A stretch of DNA of 64,000 nt from Alkalihalobacterium chitinilyticum. Its GTDB lineage: Bacteria > Bacillota > Bacilli > Bacillales > Bacillaceae_F. The stretch lies in the NCBI RefSeq assembly GCF_029028005.1, contig NZ_JAOTPO010000013.1, forward strand, positions 1 to 64,000, written 5' to 3'. The notes under the pieces were generated by a model. The model was given only the letters and a program-made list of their open reading frames with translations, was not told the origin of the DNA and did not search any database. Below are positions 1 through 8,007 of the stretch, in pieces. The translations under genes and the position numbers were made by a program. Within the stretch, counting starts at the first letter, position 1, and each line of letters opens with the position of its first letter.

Positions 1-425
1 TTGAGACGAAATATCAGGTTGAGCGAATTAACCAAGTAATACGAGGATGGGTTAACTACTTCAGAATAGGCTACATGAAGGGATTACTAAGCAAGATAGA
101 TTCCCGCACAAGAGTTCGATTAAGAACTTGCATTTGGAAGAAATGGAAAACAGCCAAGAACCGCAGGAAGAACTTAATCAAACTCGGAATGGATAAATAC
201 ACTGCCTATAAGTATAGCCATACAAGTAAAGGGGCCGTTCGCATTGCCTATTCGTGGGTACTTACTACGACAATAACAAATAAGAGATTAGCTAACTTTG
301 GGCTAATCTCTTGTGTCCAACATTACAACAAAGTACATGCTTAGTATAAAATTGAACCGCCGTATACGGAACCGTACGTACGGTGGTGTGAGAGGTCGAG
401 GTTAATCACCTCCTCCTACTCGATT
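1..425 (+). mobile_element. 3' part of a group II intron (domains V-VI and end of its reverse transcriptase)
   Basis: The left edge cuts into a group II intron. After the maturase stop codon there is a compact hairpin at about 354-390 with the domain V look (CCGTAT left arm, loop, GTACGGTGG right arm). It is followed by a domain VI-like hairpin at about 396-423 (TCGAG pairing with CTCGA, inner GAGG with CCTC). The 3' splice site is probably near 425, just after CTCGATT. The intron's 5' part lies outside the window. The intron class was not assigned. A tandem array starts about 45 bp after the junction, so the flanking exon is intergenic DNA and not a gene. Confidence 0.85.
3..344 (+). CDS. 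ltrA: Group II intron reverse transcriptase/maturase, C-terminal part
   Basis: The frame is open from the left edge to the stop at 342-344 and continues off the window, so only about 113 C-terminal residues are present. The fragment starts with the RGWVNYFRIG stretch typical of the maturase X domain. It continues with a basic stretch (RTCIWKKWKTAKNRRKNL) and a short C-terminal DNA-binding-like tail (TNKRLANFGLISC). These are features of group II intron-encoded proteins, which splice the intron and drive retrohoming. An internal ATG at 75 is not the start: the reading frame upstream of it is conserved maturase sequence. Whether the full protein is intact cannot be judged here. Confidence 0.9.
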   Translation, partial: ETKYQVERINQVIRGWVNYFRIGYMKGLLSKIDSRTRVRLRTCIWKKWKTAKNRRKNLIKLGMDKYTAYKYSHTSKGAVRIAYSWVLTTTITNKRLANFGLISCVQHYNKVHA

Positions 426-468
426 GTATTGTAGAATCGGATTGATAGTTTGATTGAGGAGCTACCAA

Positions 469-665
469 TTTCTTATATTAGATAAGATTGAAGTTAAGTC
501 TCCTTTTAGGTTCAATTTTTACCTGTTACTGGGTAAAGTTGAAGCTAAGTCTCTCTTTAGGTTGAAGATTTTCCTTAAACTGGATAAAGTTGAGGCTAAA
601 TCTCTCTTTAGATTAAAATTTTACCGTGGACTGGAAAATTTAGAGGCTAAACCTCTTTATTTTAA
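469..665. repeat. Array A: 51-bp tandem repeats, about 3.5 units
   Basis: The motif GA(A/G)GCTAA(G/A) recurs at 490, 541, 592 and 643, exactly 51 bp apart. Units carry TTTCCTTAAACTGGATAAAG-like cores followed by a copy of TCTCTCTTTAG. The same core (TTTCCTTA-ACTGGATAAA) recurs in array G near 42.1 kb. Because 51 is 17 codons, open frames run through the array (for example 454-687), but there is no ribosome binding site and I do not call a gene. The array fills most of the gap between the intron end and the Dabb gene; the rest of 426-717 shows nothing else. Confidence 0.85.
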
Positions 666-717
666 CCTAATCGTTCTAGAATCTTAATCTATGTTTATCC
701 TAACCATCATTTAAAGT

Positions 718-746
718 AAAAAAAAGAAACCCCAAGACAGGGTTTC
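718..746 (-). terminator. Terminator of the Dabb gene
   Basis: GAAACCC (726-732) pairs with GGGTTTC (740-746). On the minus strand the hairpin is followed by a run of T residues (718-725 are A on the plus strand), which places it just after the stop of the 760-1053 gene. Confidence 0.85.
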
Positions 747-759
747 TTCCTCCTCGTTC

Positions 760-1053
760 TTACAGCTCGAAGTCTACTCCGATGCTGTCGACTCTTCCTA
801 CTTCTTTAATGTAAGCGGCAACGGCTTGGTGCTCAGCGTCTGCCACATAGGCATCTAGTGCTGCTTGGTCTTCAAAGCGTACCATTAATACGACTTGGTA
901 TTCTTTATTGCGCTCTAAAATGTTTAGACCGGCTTGCAGGTCCACAATGCCCGTTAAGTGGTTCTTTAAGGCTTTGAAACGGTCAACCACTTCTTGTAGT
1001 TGTTCTGGTGTTGTAGTGTCAGCAAATTTTACGAGTACAGTACGTTGGATCAT
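760..1053 (-). CDS. Dabb family (stress-responsive alpha-beta barrel) protein
   Basis: 97 residues, matching the usual length of single-domain Dabb proteins (ferredoxin-like dimeric alpha-beta barrels). The N-terminus has the family pattern: a strand (MIQRTVLVKFAD), a helix (TPEQLQEVVDRFKAL) and a LTGIVDLQAG loop. A second strand/helix half follows (YQVVLMVRFEDQAALDAYVADAEHQ), ending in the VDFEL strand. The ATG is preceded by AGAGG. Members include plant olivetolic acid cyclase and many bacterial proteins of unknown role, so a specific reaction is not assigned. It is monocistronic, with its own terminator downstream. Confidence 0.85.
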   Translation of the reverse strand: MIQRTVLVKFADTTTPEQLQEVVDRFKALKNHLTGIVDLQAGLNILERNKEYQVVLMVRFEDQAALDAYVADAEHQAVAAYIKEVGRVDSIGVDFEL

Positions 1054-1274
1054 CGGTATTCCTCTTTTCTTTCAATCAAATTTATGTACAACGATAATAT
1101 TATCTAACTAACTAAAAGATTGCAATTGTAATGATTGTTGTTGTTTCTCATGGTTTGATATGTTTTGGAGATCAACCTTTTTTCTTTAAAAATGAAGCGG
1201 TCTCGCTCGACCAACCTCAAAAAATCCTATACTATTAAACTTGTATTAAAAAAGAGAATCTGGAGGCGAAATTG

Positions 1275-2297
1275 ATGGCTAAGCTGTTGGAAACATTTAC
1301 ATATAAGGATCTTGAATTAAAAAATCGTGTCGTTATGCCACCGATGTGCCAATACTCAGCGGCGAATAAAGATGGTGTTCCGACGGACTGGCACTTCATT
1401 CATTATACGAGTCGTGCGATTGGCGGAACTGGATTTATTATTATTGAAATGACGAATGTTGAAGCGCGTGGTCGCATTTCCGATCATTGTTTAGGGATTT
1501 GGAGTGACGAGCATATTCCAGCTTTCAAACGTATAGTGGATGAATGTCATAAATACGGAGCTAAAGTTGGTATTCAAATTGGTCATGCGGGTCGTAAAGC
1601 ACAAGATGCACCTGATCCAGTTTCTTGCTCCCCGATCGCATTTAATGATCAATTTAAAACTCCGCATGAATTAACGACGGAAGAAGCAGAACAAATGGTA
1701 ATTGCGTTTCGAGATGGTGTGGAACGTGCTGTAAAAGCTGGGGTTGATACCGTTGAGCTTCATGGCGCTCACGGCTACCTCATCCACCAATTCGCTTCTG
1801 AATATACAAACAAACGAACTGATAAATACGGTGAAGATAAGTTTTTATTTGGCGAAGAAGTGATAAGAGCTGCGAAAAGTGTGATGCCTGAAAACATGAC
1901 GCTTGTCATGCGAATTTCAGCTGTTGAATATGTCGATGGCGGTTATGATTTAGATTATAGCTCTGAAATGGCAAAACGTTTCCAAGCGGCTGGTGTCGAT
2001 ATTTTTCACATTACTTCTGGTGGTGAAGGTCCAATCGGTTCAACTGGACGACCTGGTGCACACCCAGGATATCAAGTACCGTTGGCTTCTCGTATTAAAA
2101 ACGAAACAGGTGCACCTGTGATTGCTGTTGGGAGATTAGACGATCCGGTTTTAGGCGAAGCTGTACTCGGAAACGAACAAGCGGACCTAATTGCAGTAGG
2201 GCGCGGGATGTTAAAAAATCCACATTGGGCGAATGATGCGTCCCTTCTATTGGAGAAAAAGCCACTCACTCCTTTCCAATATGAAAGAGCGTATTAA
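1275..2297 (+). CDS. namA: NADPH dehydrogenase NamA (old yellow enzyme, YqjM-type)
   Basis: A flavin-dependent ene-reductase of the old yellow enzyme family, which uses NADPH to reduce activated C=C bonds and nitro compounds in the cytoplasm. About 340 residues, as in Bacillus YqjM. Visible motifs: the PPMCQYS segment near residue 25 with the regulatory cysteine of YqjM-type enzymes, the substrate-binding HGAHGYLIHQF block near residue 165, the TNKRTDKYGE segment, and a C-terminal phosphate-binding AVGRGMLKNP. The frame opens with TTG at 1272, but GGAGG at 1262-1266 sits 8 bp from the ATG at 1275, so that is taken as the start. The ending QYERAY corresponds to the family's C-terminal arginine finger region. 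Confidence 0.93.
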   Translation: MAKLLETFTYKDLELKNRVVMPPMCQYSAANKDGVPTDWHFIHYTSRAIGGTGFIIIEMTNVEARGRISDHCLGIWSDEHIPAFKRIVDECHKYGAKVGIQIGHAGRKAQDAPDPVSCSPIAFNDQFKTPHELTTEEAEQMVIAFRDGVERAVKAGVDTVELHGAHGYLIHQFASEYTNKRTDKYGEDKFLFGEEVIRAAKSVMPENMTLVMRISAVEYVDGGYDLDYSSEMAKRFQAAGVDIFHITSGGEGPIGSTGRPGAHPGYQVPLASRIKNETGAPVIAVGRLDDPVLGEAVLGNEQADLIAVGRGMLKNPHWANDASLLLEKKPLTPFQYERAY

Positions 2298-2343
2298 TTT
2301 AATAGCTATGTAATTAGTGATATTGATTTTAAGGAAAAAATTT

Positions 2344-2380
2344 AGGGAATCCTCATCGTTATAGCGGGTTCCCTTTATTC
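2344..2380 (+). terminator. Terminator of namA
   Basis: AGGGAATCC (2344-2352) pairs with GGGTTCCCT (2366-2374) with one G-U pair, followed by a T-rich run (TTTATTC). Confidence 0.8.
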
Positions 2381-2433
2381 TTGATTTTTAGGCAAACCTT
2401 TACCCTTTTTCAATCAAATATCATTTGGAGAAC

Positions 2434-2460
2434 AAAAAAAAGAAACCTTATAGGTCCTTA
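2434..2460 (-). terminator. Weak terminator overlapping the stop of the heptad-repeat gene
   Basis: On the minus strand AAGGACC pairs imperfectly with GGTTTCTT and eight T residues follow (A run at 2434-2441 on the plus strand). The stop codon (2458-2460) is at the 5' foot of the stem. Confidence 0.55.
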
Positions 2461-2898
2461 TTGATTTTTTAGCATTTCTTTAAAGTCTTTGATTTCACTC
2501 TCATGCTTAATTGAACGAACTGATAAGGTTTCAATTACTCGTTGTTGGTCTTCTAAAATATCTTTTAATTCATATGTTTTTTCATCTATATGTTTCTCTA
2601 TATGTTCAAAATATGGTCCTAAACCACTTATAAGATTATCTTTAATACTCGAAACATCCCTCATCAGCACTTGCTGTCCATTTTCCAAGCCGTCTAATCG
2701 GTTATCAAGGCCATCTAATCGGTCATTAAAGCCATCTAATCGGTTATCAAAGCCATTTAATCGGTTATCAAAGCCATCTAATCGGTTATCAAGGCCGTCT
2801 AATCGGTCGTCAAAGCCATCCAATCGGTTATCAAAGCCATCTAATCGGGTATTAACCTTTTGAAGCTCGGCAAGAATTTTCTTCAAAGTATCTTCCAT
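2458..2898 (-). CDS. Heptad-repeat (RLDGxDN) coiled-coil protein, function unknown
   Basis: About 146 residues in three parts: a short N-terminal helix (MEDTLKKILAELQKV), eight consecutive heptads of the form RLDG(F/L)DN, and a predicted helical tail. The heptads match perfect 21-bp DNA repeats at about 2680-2850. A leucine every seven residues, with charged and Asn positions between, predicts a parallel coiled coil. Similar RLDG/RLD repeat proteins are common in Bacillus with no known role. The frame begins with GTG-ATG-ATT-ATG; GGAG lies 8 bp before the fourth codon, so the start is placed there. Copy number is likely to vary by replication slippage in 21-bp steps. There is no signal peptide or membrane segment. 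Confidence 0.7.
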   Translation of the reverse strand: MEDTLKKILAELQKVNTRLDGFDNRLDGFDDRLDGLDNRLDGFDNRLNGFDNRLDGFNDRLDGLDNRLDGLENGQQVLMRDVSSIKDNLISGLGPYFEHIEKHIDEKTYELKDILEDQQRVIETLSVRSIKHESEIKDFKEMLKNQ

Positions 2899-3004
2899 AA
2901 TCATCACTCCGTTTTGCCTTTTCTACATTATAACACGGGTAGGTTAAGGAGAAATGTATTGAATGTGTAAAGAATTAAATATCAATATGACAATTATAAT
3001 AACC

Positions 3005-3047
3005 AAAACAACCAGGTCCAATGACTGGCACCGAAACTGGTTGTTTT
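3005..3047 (-). terminator. Terminator of the GNAT-HAD operon
   Basis: AAAACAACCAG (3005-3015) pairs with CTGGTTGTTTT (3037-3047). It lies directly after the stop of the HAD gene; the stem could work in both directions. Confidence 0.75.
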
Positions 3048-3052
3048 TTGGT

Positions 3053-3931
3053 CTACCTCACGTTGCCTTCAAGTAATGTTTCTAGAAAAATAGCAACACC
3101 GTCTTGATCATTTGTTTTTGTCACGGCATCGCTGTTTTCTTTTAAAATCGGCGCTGCATTTTCCATAGCGATCGCCTGCCCTGCTATTTCGAACATCGAC
3201 AAATCGTTATAACTATCGCCCATGACGATCGTGTCCTTAAGGTCGACGTTGTAATGAGACGCAAGCTTGGTGAGTGCCCGTCCTTTTGTAGCTCGTTCAT
3301 TGTTAATTTCGATATTGTTTGGATGTGATGAAGTAATCGTTACACCCGAAATTCCGGAAAAAACTGTAGATGCTTCTTTTAAAGCCTCTTTATTTAAGGA
3401 GAAAATAAGAACTTTATAGATGGTTTTCCGTTCATCCGTCCAAATGGTTGATATGTCTTCAATAAAAGTGACGGCTGCTTGCTGAAATTGCTTTTGAATG
3501 ATTTTTAATAAATCACTCATGCCGTCCCCTGACTCACCAGATACTTTTTCGGATAATTTTACAACAATCTTCTCCAAGTGCTCCAGATTATGAATTCCTG
3601 CATACACTTCATCGTCCGTATAAATCTCGAAGTACAAATCATATTGCTCTTTTGTCCATTCAAGAGCGGGTGTGAGTTCTATTTTATCTAGCGGTTCACT
3701 ACCGAGCATCGTATGGTCTGGTAAGGTAATACCTGCTCCGTTTAGACTAATAACGGGACACTCAAGTTTTGCTACCTTTAACTGAAGACTCACATCTTTG
3801 TATGCTCGACCGGTTGCAATGGTTACCAGATGGCCGTGGTCTTGAAGGGTCTTAATGACCTGTTTATTTCGTTCACTAATCGTTCCATCTGAGTTCAATA
3901 AGGTTCCGTCCATATCAAGTGCAATAATCAT
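3053..3931 (-). CDS. HAD superfamily Cof-type sugar-phosphate/FMN phosphatase
   Basis: 292 residues, the usual size of Cof-type (class IIB) HAD hydrolases. Motif I is DMDGTLLNSDG at residues 6-16, with the nucleophilic Asp and the acid/base Asp. Motif II is in VTIATGRAY near residue 38. Motif III/IV is GRALTKLASH followed by GDSYNDLSMF near residue 240, the Mg-binding site. The alpha/beta cap between motifs II and III sets substrate choice, and the natural substrate cannot be read from sequence (phosphosugars, PLP or FMN are typical). A good GGAGG precedes the ATG. It is the second gene of a pair: it starts 21 bp after the GNAT acetyltransferase gene. Confidence 0.92.
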   Translation of the reverse strand: MIIALDMDGTLLNSDGTISERNKQVIKTLQDHGHLVTIATGRAYKDVSLQLKVAKLECPVISLNGAGITLPDHTMLGSEPLDKIELTPALEWTKEQYDLYFEIYTDDEVYAGIHNLEHLEKIVVKLSEKVSGESGDGMSDLLKIIQKQFQQAAVTFIEDISTIWTDERKTIYKVLIFSLNKEALKEASTVFSGISGVTITSSHPNNIEINNERATKGRALTKLASHYNVDLKDTIVMGDSYNDLSMFEIAGQAIAMENAAPILKENSDAVTKTNDQDGVAIFLETLLEGNVR

Positions 3932-3952
3932 TTGTTTTCCTCCATAGCTGCT

Positions 3953-4426
3953 TCATTGATGTTTAAATATACTAATAAAATAATCTTCCTCTGGAAAATC
4001 TCCTATGTATTCTAAGCTGTTATCCGAATAAAACTCTTTCAACTTTTCATTTCCGGCCCAGCAATCTAAGTATAACGCTAGATTTTGTTGTCTTGCAAAA
4101 GAACAGGCAAACTGGACGACCTCTGAACCTAAGTTCTTTCCTTGAAATTTGGGAAGAATAGCAATTTTAGATAAATAAACACCTTCAGGATCGATTGTTA
4201 TCGTACTTAATTTTTTTATCGGACTTATACAAAACGCACCTACCAACGTACGATTCAATAAAACGACATAAGCTTCGTTTTTCTTGATTTCTTTTTGTAT
4301 GTTCTCAGCGTCCCAAGGGTAGTCCCATTGCTTAATCTTTCTTTTTAGTAAATGGAGTGTTGTTTCATTATAAATCTTTAGGATCTCGCTTTGATCTTCA
4401 TTGTTAGCTTTGCGAATTTCAATCAT
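3953..4426 (-). CDS. GNAT family N-acetyltransferase
   Basis: 157 residues with a full GNAT fold pattern. An N-terminal IRKANNEDQSEILKIYNE segment is followed by the acetyl-CoA-binding motif A (LSKIAILPKFQGKNLGSEVVQFA, with Q/RxxGxG-like FQGKNLG). The C-terminal half reads LYLDCWAGNEKLKEFYSDNSLEYIGDF, typical of small-molecule or peptide acetyltransferases. The acceptor is unknown. It is upstream of and probably co-transcribed with the HAD phosphatase (21-bp gap, no terminator between). GGGGG before the ATG supports the start. Confidence 0.85.
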   Translation of the reverse strand: MIEIRKANNEDQSEILKIYNETTLHLLKRKIKQWDYPWDAENIQKEIKKNEAYVVLLNRTLVGAFCISPIKKLSTITIDPEGVYLSKIAILPKFQGKNLGSEVVQFACSFARQQNLALYLDCWAGNEKLKEFYSDNSLEYIGDFPEEDYFISIFKHQ

Positions 4427-4531
4427 CGGTTTCCCCCATTTTATGGAATATACTACTTATAACATTCTATATATTGGTAATAATGATGTAAGGCAACAGA
4501 CGCCGCTGAAGGAAGTAATGGGAGGTCGTCA

Positions 4532-4732
4532 ATGAAAAGTAGTTATTTAGCACTTGGGTTTTTAATTCTGCTAATGATCAATTGTATTCGATATTTTACA
4601 TACATTTTTGAACAAACGGCATCTAATTACGATTATGTGATGTTCACGATGAATATTATCGCGTTTCTCTACCTGGTTACGATGCTCATTGTTCAAAGTA
4701 ATAAAAAAACCGATCAAAGCGCGAAAGAATAA
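4532..4732 (+). CDS. Small two-helix membrane protein
   Basis: 66 residues with two predicted membrane spans (about residues 5-24 and 36-55) and a short charged cytoplasmic tail (QSNKKTDQSAKE). GGGAGG lies about 9 bp upstream of the ATG, which supports translation. No family is recognised. It is divergent from the GNAT gene and convergent with the yfhP gene; an extended hairpin follows its stop. Confidence 0.65.
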   Translation: MKSSYLALGFLILLMINCIRYFTYIFEQTASNYDYVMFTMNIIAFLYLVTMLIVQSNKKTDQSAKE

Positions 4733-4736
4733 CAAG

Positions 4737-4825
4737 AAAGTCCTCTTCAAGATCTGGAACTGAGGTAGCCGCAAAGTAAGACTAACTAACTTTGTGGTCC
4801 AGTACAAACTTGGAGAGGACTTTTT
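4737..4825. terminator. Extended three-tier hairpin between convergent genes
   Basis: AAAGTCCTCT (4737-4746) pairs with AGAGGACTTT (4814-4823). Inside it CTGGA pairs with TCCAG (ending at 4802), and CCGCAAAGT (4769-4777) pairs with ACTTTGTGG (4789-4797). The nearly 90-nt dyad ends in TTTTT on the plus strand and is AT-rich on the other side, so it may serve both convergent genes. It is much longer than a normal intrinsic terminator. Confidence 0.65.
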
Positions 4826-4847
4826 CATTTAGAGGATTTGACCCCAG

Positions 4848-5732
4848 TTATTCTTCAATCTGTACATCTTCTTTATAAATATATTCATATAAGAACGGTA
4901 CGCCCATTCTAAAAAATCTTGGATCGTAAATTCCTAGTTTTTCCTCATCATCGACGACTACGACGAAAGGCGACCATTGATAAAGCGTCTTAGCTCTTGG
5001 GTTTTCGCGGAATAAAACATCTAAGTTTGTTTCAGCTTGTGATGTGATTTGATCGACTACTTCCAGTCCGCCCCAAACGGTACCTTGCAAGACCTCTACT
5101 TCTAGCCCATTCTTTCCGGCGATTTTAAAATGACCCGGAATAAATCGTGCAGTTAAGGCTTGTTCTTCGTACTGGTCCACTGTTGATTGATAAATGATAT
5201 ACCCTTGTATCGATTGGACCAAAATATGTGCAATGATAAAGACCCATACGATTTTATACACTTTATGCGGGGTTACTTTCTTTATTTTTACGACAAGGAA
5301 GCCAATTAGCATGATCAGCCAAATGACGACGTCAACAATCGGTATCGTACCGAATCCGAGTCTTGCATCTGAGAACGGTTCAAAATAGCCTGTCCCCCAC
5401 GCATTTAAAATGTCGCTCGTATTATGGATAAAGACAGCAAGTGCGGCGATGTAAAATATTCGCCTGTCCTTCGTCTTCCAAATGAGAAAACAGACGAGCC
5501 AAATGAGTAACGCCCAGACTGGCACTAAAAAGATCGAGTGGGTAATTCCCCTGTGCCACATTTGGTACATACCTTCTGTATCCCAAAGTTGAGAAATTAC
5601 ATCAATATCAGGGATCATGCTACCGGCGACAGCTGCAACAAATACTGATTTTTTCACTTCTTTTGGCATGTCTTCTTTATTCGTTGCGCCGTAAATTGTT
5701 AATCCGAATAACGCATGAGTAACTGAATCCAT
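4848..5732 (-). CDS. yfhP: YfhP-type membrane-bound metal-dependent hydrolase family protein
   Basis: 294 residues of the LexA-binding/YdjM-like inner-membrane hydrolase family. The signature starts at residue 1 (MDSVTHALFGLTIYG). It is followed by GSMIPDIDVI near residue 38, MWHRGITHSIF near 60, a HNTSDILNAWGT motif near 103, then further membrane helices. Conserved His/Asp residues suggest a metal site, but the reaction is unknown. Four to five N-terminal membrane spans and a soluble C-terminal half are visible. B. subtilis YfhP is a close match in motif order; its regulatory role there is not transferable with certainty. The ATG is preceded by AAGGAG. Confidence 0.85.
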   Translation of the reverse strand: MDSVTHALFGLTIYGATNKEDMPKEVKKSVFVAAVAGSMIPDIDVISQLWDTEGMYQMWHRGITHSIFLVPVWALLIWLVCFLIWKTKDRRIFYIAALAVFIHNTSDILNAWGTGYFEPFSDARLGFGTIPIVDVVIWLIMLIGFLVVKIKKVTPHKVYKIVWVFIIAHILVQSIQGYIIYQSTVDQYEEQALTARFIPGHFKIAGKNGLEVEVLQGTVWGGLEVVDQITSQAETNLDVLFRENPRAKTLYQWSPFVVVVDDEEKLGIYDPRFFRMGVPFLYEYIYKEDVQIEE

Positions 5733-5949
5733 TTATTATCTCCTTCATTTCATCTTTTTTCATATCCTTCCCTATTTTAGTATAAGCACCATTTGAAGGC
5801 AATGATTAGGAATGGACGAGGTTCTGAATTAAAATAAGAAGAAACCATTCTCTTTTTCGGATTTCTGCGTTATTTTAGAGAAGTACTATATTACTTTTAA
5901 TACGAACAACTATTCGTCGTACTTTACTTAGAAGTTATCGGAGGAAACT

Positions 5950-7131
5950 ATGAAGGCAAAAGCTGTACTTATATTATTTTTATTAATGATGACTAACACG
6001 ATCTTCTTTACGGATTCAGCATCAAGTCAAGGAGATGCATCTTCTCCTTCATTACAAAGAATGGAGCAAGGCTGGGAATATCAATGGGTTGAGTCGGTCG
6101 AAGCTGATACGGGCATTCCACAAACAGGTTGGTTGCCGACAGAAAATGTGAAAGAACTTGATGAGCCTCGAGAGGATCGTGAAATTCTCTATTTACGAAA
6201 TACCTTCCCTGATGGCGGCTGGATAGACCCTGCTATTTTTATTTCGTTTATGTACGGTACATTTGAAGTCTATCAGGGAGATCAATTAATTTATCAATTT
6301 GGGAACATCCCAGAAGCTGATACGGTTACTTATAGAGGGTATAACCGCCGTCATTTTATCGAGCTAGATCCGACAGTTGCTTCTGACCAAATTACGATTC
6401 GCTCGTATTCCAACGGGAACTTAATTGGAGTGTCAGGCGCGGTGTCTGCAGGTTCGCACTCCTCTTATTTAACAAAAATGATCAGAGACGATTTTGATAA
6501 AATCGTGATTGGTGCGATTCAGATTTTTATTACGGTGCTTGCCTTGATCTTTTTTATCATCAAACGGTTTTCTGTCCTTTACTTGGCCTATGCGGCTATG
6601 ACGTTTTGTGCTGCACTGTATTCATTTAGTATCACAGGTTCAAAACAATTCATTATCGATGTTCCGTATGTATGGATTTATGTTTTTCAGATCGCGGTCT
6701 TTTTCCGGTCTGCCTTCGACTTGATGATTATCGATAAGCTATTTGGTCCAGGGTATAAGAAATGGGTTCGTCGTCTATGGCAAATACATCTGGGGTTAGC
6801 GGTCATTGCGTTTACACTTTCAGTCACTAACCCTGATTATTTTACGGTGACAAAAGGAATTTTTGAAAAGTTGTCGGGCTTTGAGGTGCTATTAATTCTT
6901 GCGATTGTCATTCGTGTGTTTTTAAGAAATACGGACGCTAAAATTTATGCGGTCGGCTTCCTCTTTATGGCAGGCTTTATGATTCGTGACCTACTCGTGT
7001 TTACGGGTGTCATTTATCTGAAAGAATTTTATTTACTTGGGCATATTGGACAATTTGCACTCGTCCTTGCGATAGGTATCATATTGGTGAGGCAGCATCG
7101 TGGAGCTGGAGATCGATTGAAGATTAGATGA
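5950..7131 (+). CDS. 7TMR-DISM type membrane sensor without an output domain
   Basis: 393 residues. A signal peptide (about 1-25) is followed by an extracellular beta-sandwich-like region (about 30-170). Seven predicted membrane helices then run from about residue 180 to the end (VIGAIQIFITVLALIFFIIK, VLYLAYAAMTFCA and so on). This matches the 7TMR-DISM sensor architecture. Members normally continue into a GGDEF, histidine kinase or PP2C domain. Here the protein stops about 13 residues after the last helix (LVRQHRGAGDRLKIR) at a double stop TGA TAA, with a strong terminator right behind. GGAGG precedes the ATG. It may signal through a partner, or be a shortened relic. Confidence 0.75.
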   Translation: MKAKAVLILFLLMMTNTIFFTDSASSQGDASSPSLQRMEQGWEYQWVESVEADTGIPQTGWLPTENVKELDEPREDREILYLRNTFPDGGWIDPAIFISFMYGTFEVYQGDQLIYQFGNIPEADTVTYRGYNRRHFIELDPTVASDQITIRSYSNGNLIGVSGAVSAGSHSSYLTKMIRDDFDKIVIGAIQIFITVLALIFFIIKRFSVLYLAYAAMTFCAALYSFSITGSKQFIIDVPYVWIYVFQIAVFFRSAFDLMIIDKLFGPGYKKWVRRLWQIHLGLAVIAFTLSVTNPDYFTVTKGIFEKLSGFEVLLILAIVIRVFLRNTDAKIYAVGFLFMAGFMIRDLLVFTGVIYLKEFYLLGHIGQFALVLAIGIILVRQHRGAGDRLKIR

Positions 7132-7140
7132 TAAGTTACT

Positions 7141-7194
7141 CAAGGCCCGCTAGTTGGAGGCAACACTCCTTGCTAGCAGGCCTTGTTTGTTTTA
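7141..7194 (+). terminator. Strong terminator of the 7TM sensor gene
   Basis: CAAGGCC (7141-7147) and GCTAG (7149-7153) pair with GCTAG and GGCCTTG (7172-7185), followed by TTTGTTTT. Confidence 0.9.
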
Positions 7195-7264
7195 TTGAAC
7201 AATTGTATTATTTTGAAAGAATGGAGCATTATTTGTATAGCAGAATTATGGTATGGACATAATT

Positions 7265-7385
7265 TGGACAATAAATCGTGAAATTGGACAATAAAAATTA
7301 AAAACGGACAATAAATCGTGAAATCGGACAATAAAAACTCAAAACGGACAATAAACCGTGTGATTCGGACAATAAACTAAGAAAA
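7265..7385. repeat. Array B: six 20-bp units of GGACAATAAA
   Basis: GGACAATAAA recurs at 7266, 7286, 7306, 7326, 7346 and 7367. The tails alternate: odd units end in (T/C)CGTG-type tails, even units in A-rich tails, so the real unit may be a 40-bp dimer. It lies between two convergent genes, after a terminator. The same motif and spacing return in array E at 30.26 kb. Nothing else is seen in 7195-7462. Confidence 0.9.
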
Positions 7386-7462
7386 CGCCCCAATACGAGC
7401 CACAGTTTGTTTATGCCTCCGCCTGACCGGTCGTACAAATCACCATAAAAGGAATATCAGTT

Positions 7463-7816
7463 TTAGAATTTCGCAAGGTCGCTGTTTAAAAAAGGACCTT
7501 TCACTTCAAAATACTCCCCTAACACCTCGGCAAGGTAGTCAAATGGCGTTGTTTCCACTTGTCCAAAATCTTTGTCCGTATATAAGTGTGTGGCATTTGG
7601 TAATTCTCGTTTTAGCTGCCTTCGTAATTTTTCTCCAGAATCGTCGGCATCAACTAGTATATACACATCGAGGTCTTCCACAGGTAAAATTAACGTTTCC
7701 AACTTTTCTTCACTTAATGTTCCGTGGGTACAAATGATTTCTACATCCTCATTTAAAACTTTCTGCACTCGTTTACGATCGTTTTTACCTTCAACAATTA
7801 TGATTTTTTCGTCCAT
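7463..7816 (-). CDS. Small Toprim-domain protein (YusF-like)
   Basis: 117 residues forming a single Toprim fold. The conserved Glu is in IIIVEGKNDRKRV (residue 9), and the DxD metal motif is in YILVDADDSGEKLRR (near residue 55). Toprim domains bind Mg and cleave or join nucleic-acid phosphodiester bonds in primases, topoisomerases and RNase M5. This stand-alone version resembles B. subtilis YusF and the N-half of RNase M5, but lacks the rest of RNase M5. Biological substrate unknown. AGAGGATG precedes the ATG. It is convergent with the 7TM sensor gene. Confidence 0.85.
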   Translation of the reverse strand: MDEKIIIVEGKNDRKRVQKVLNEDVEIICTHGTLSEEKLETLILPVEDLDVYILVDADDSGEKLRRQLKRELPNATHLYTDKDFGQVETTPFDYLAEVLGEYFEVKGPFLNSDLAKF

Positions 7817-7965
7817 GAGATCATCCTCTATACTAATGATTTTTCATTATATTCAGATCAGCTTGTCCTAAGTATAATATATGTTCGTGCTAAATATAAG
7901 CTATGATCACGAAGAAGAATTTACGATCACGGAATGCGGGATGAAAATAGAGATTCGTTCAATTA

Positions 7966-7994
7966 AAGAGACCTAGTCTCAATGACTAGATCCC
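7966..7994 (-). terminator. Probable terminator of the 8008-8283 gene
   Basis: GACCTAGTC (7970-7978) pairs with GACTAGATC (7984-7992), one mismatch; minus-strand continuation is TCTCTTTAATT. Confidence 0.55.
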
Positions 7995-8007
7995 TATGAC
8001 AACAAGA

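Noticed and set aside
454-687. Plus-strand frame across array A
   Set aside because: It is the translation of 51-bp repeats (17 codons), starts with TTG and has no ribosome binding site.
7265-7385. CRISPR array idea for the 20-bp repeats
   Set aside because: Units are contiguous, with no unique spacers, no leader and no cas genes; the same holds for all the arrays.
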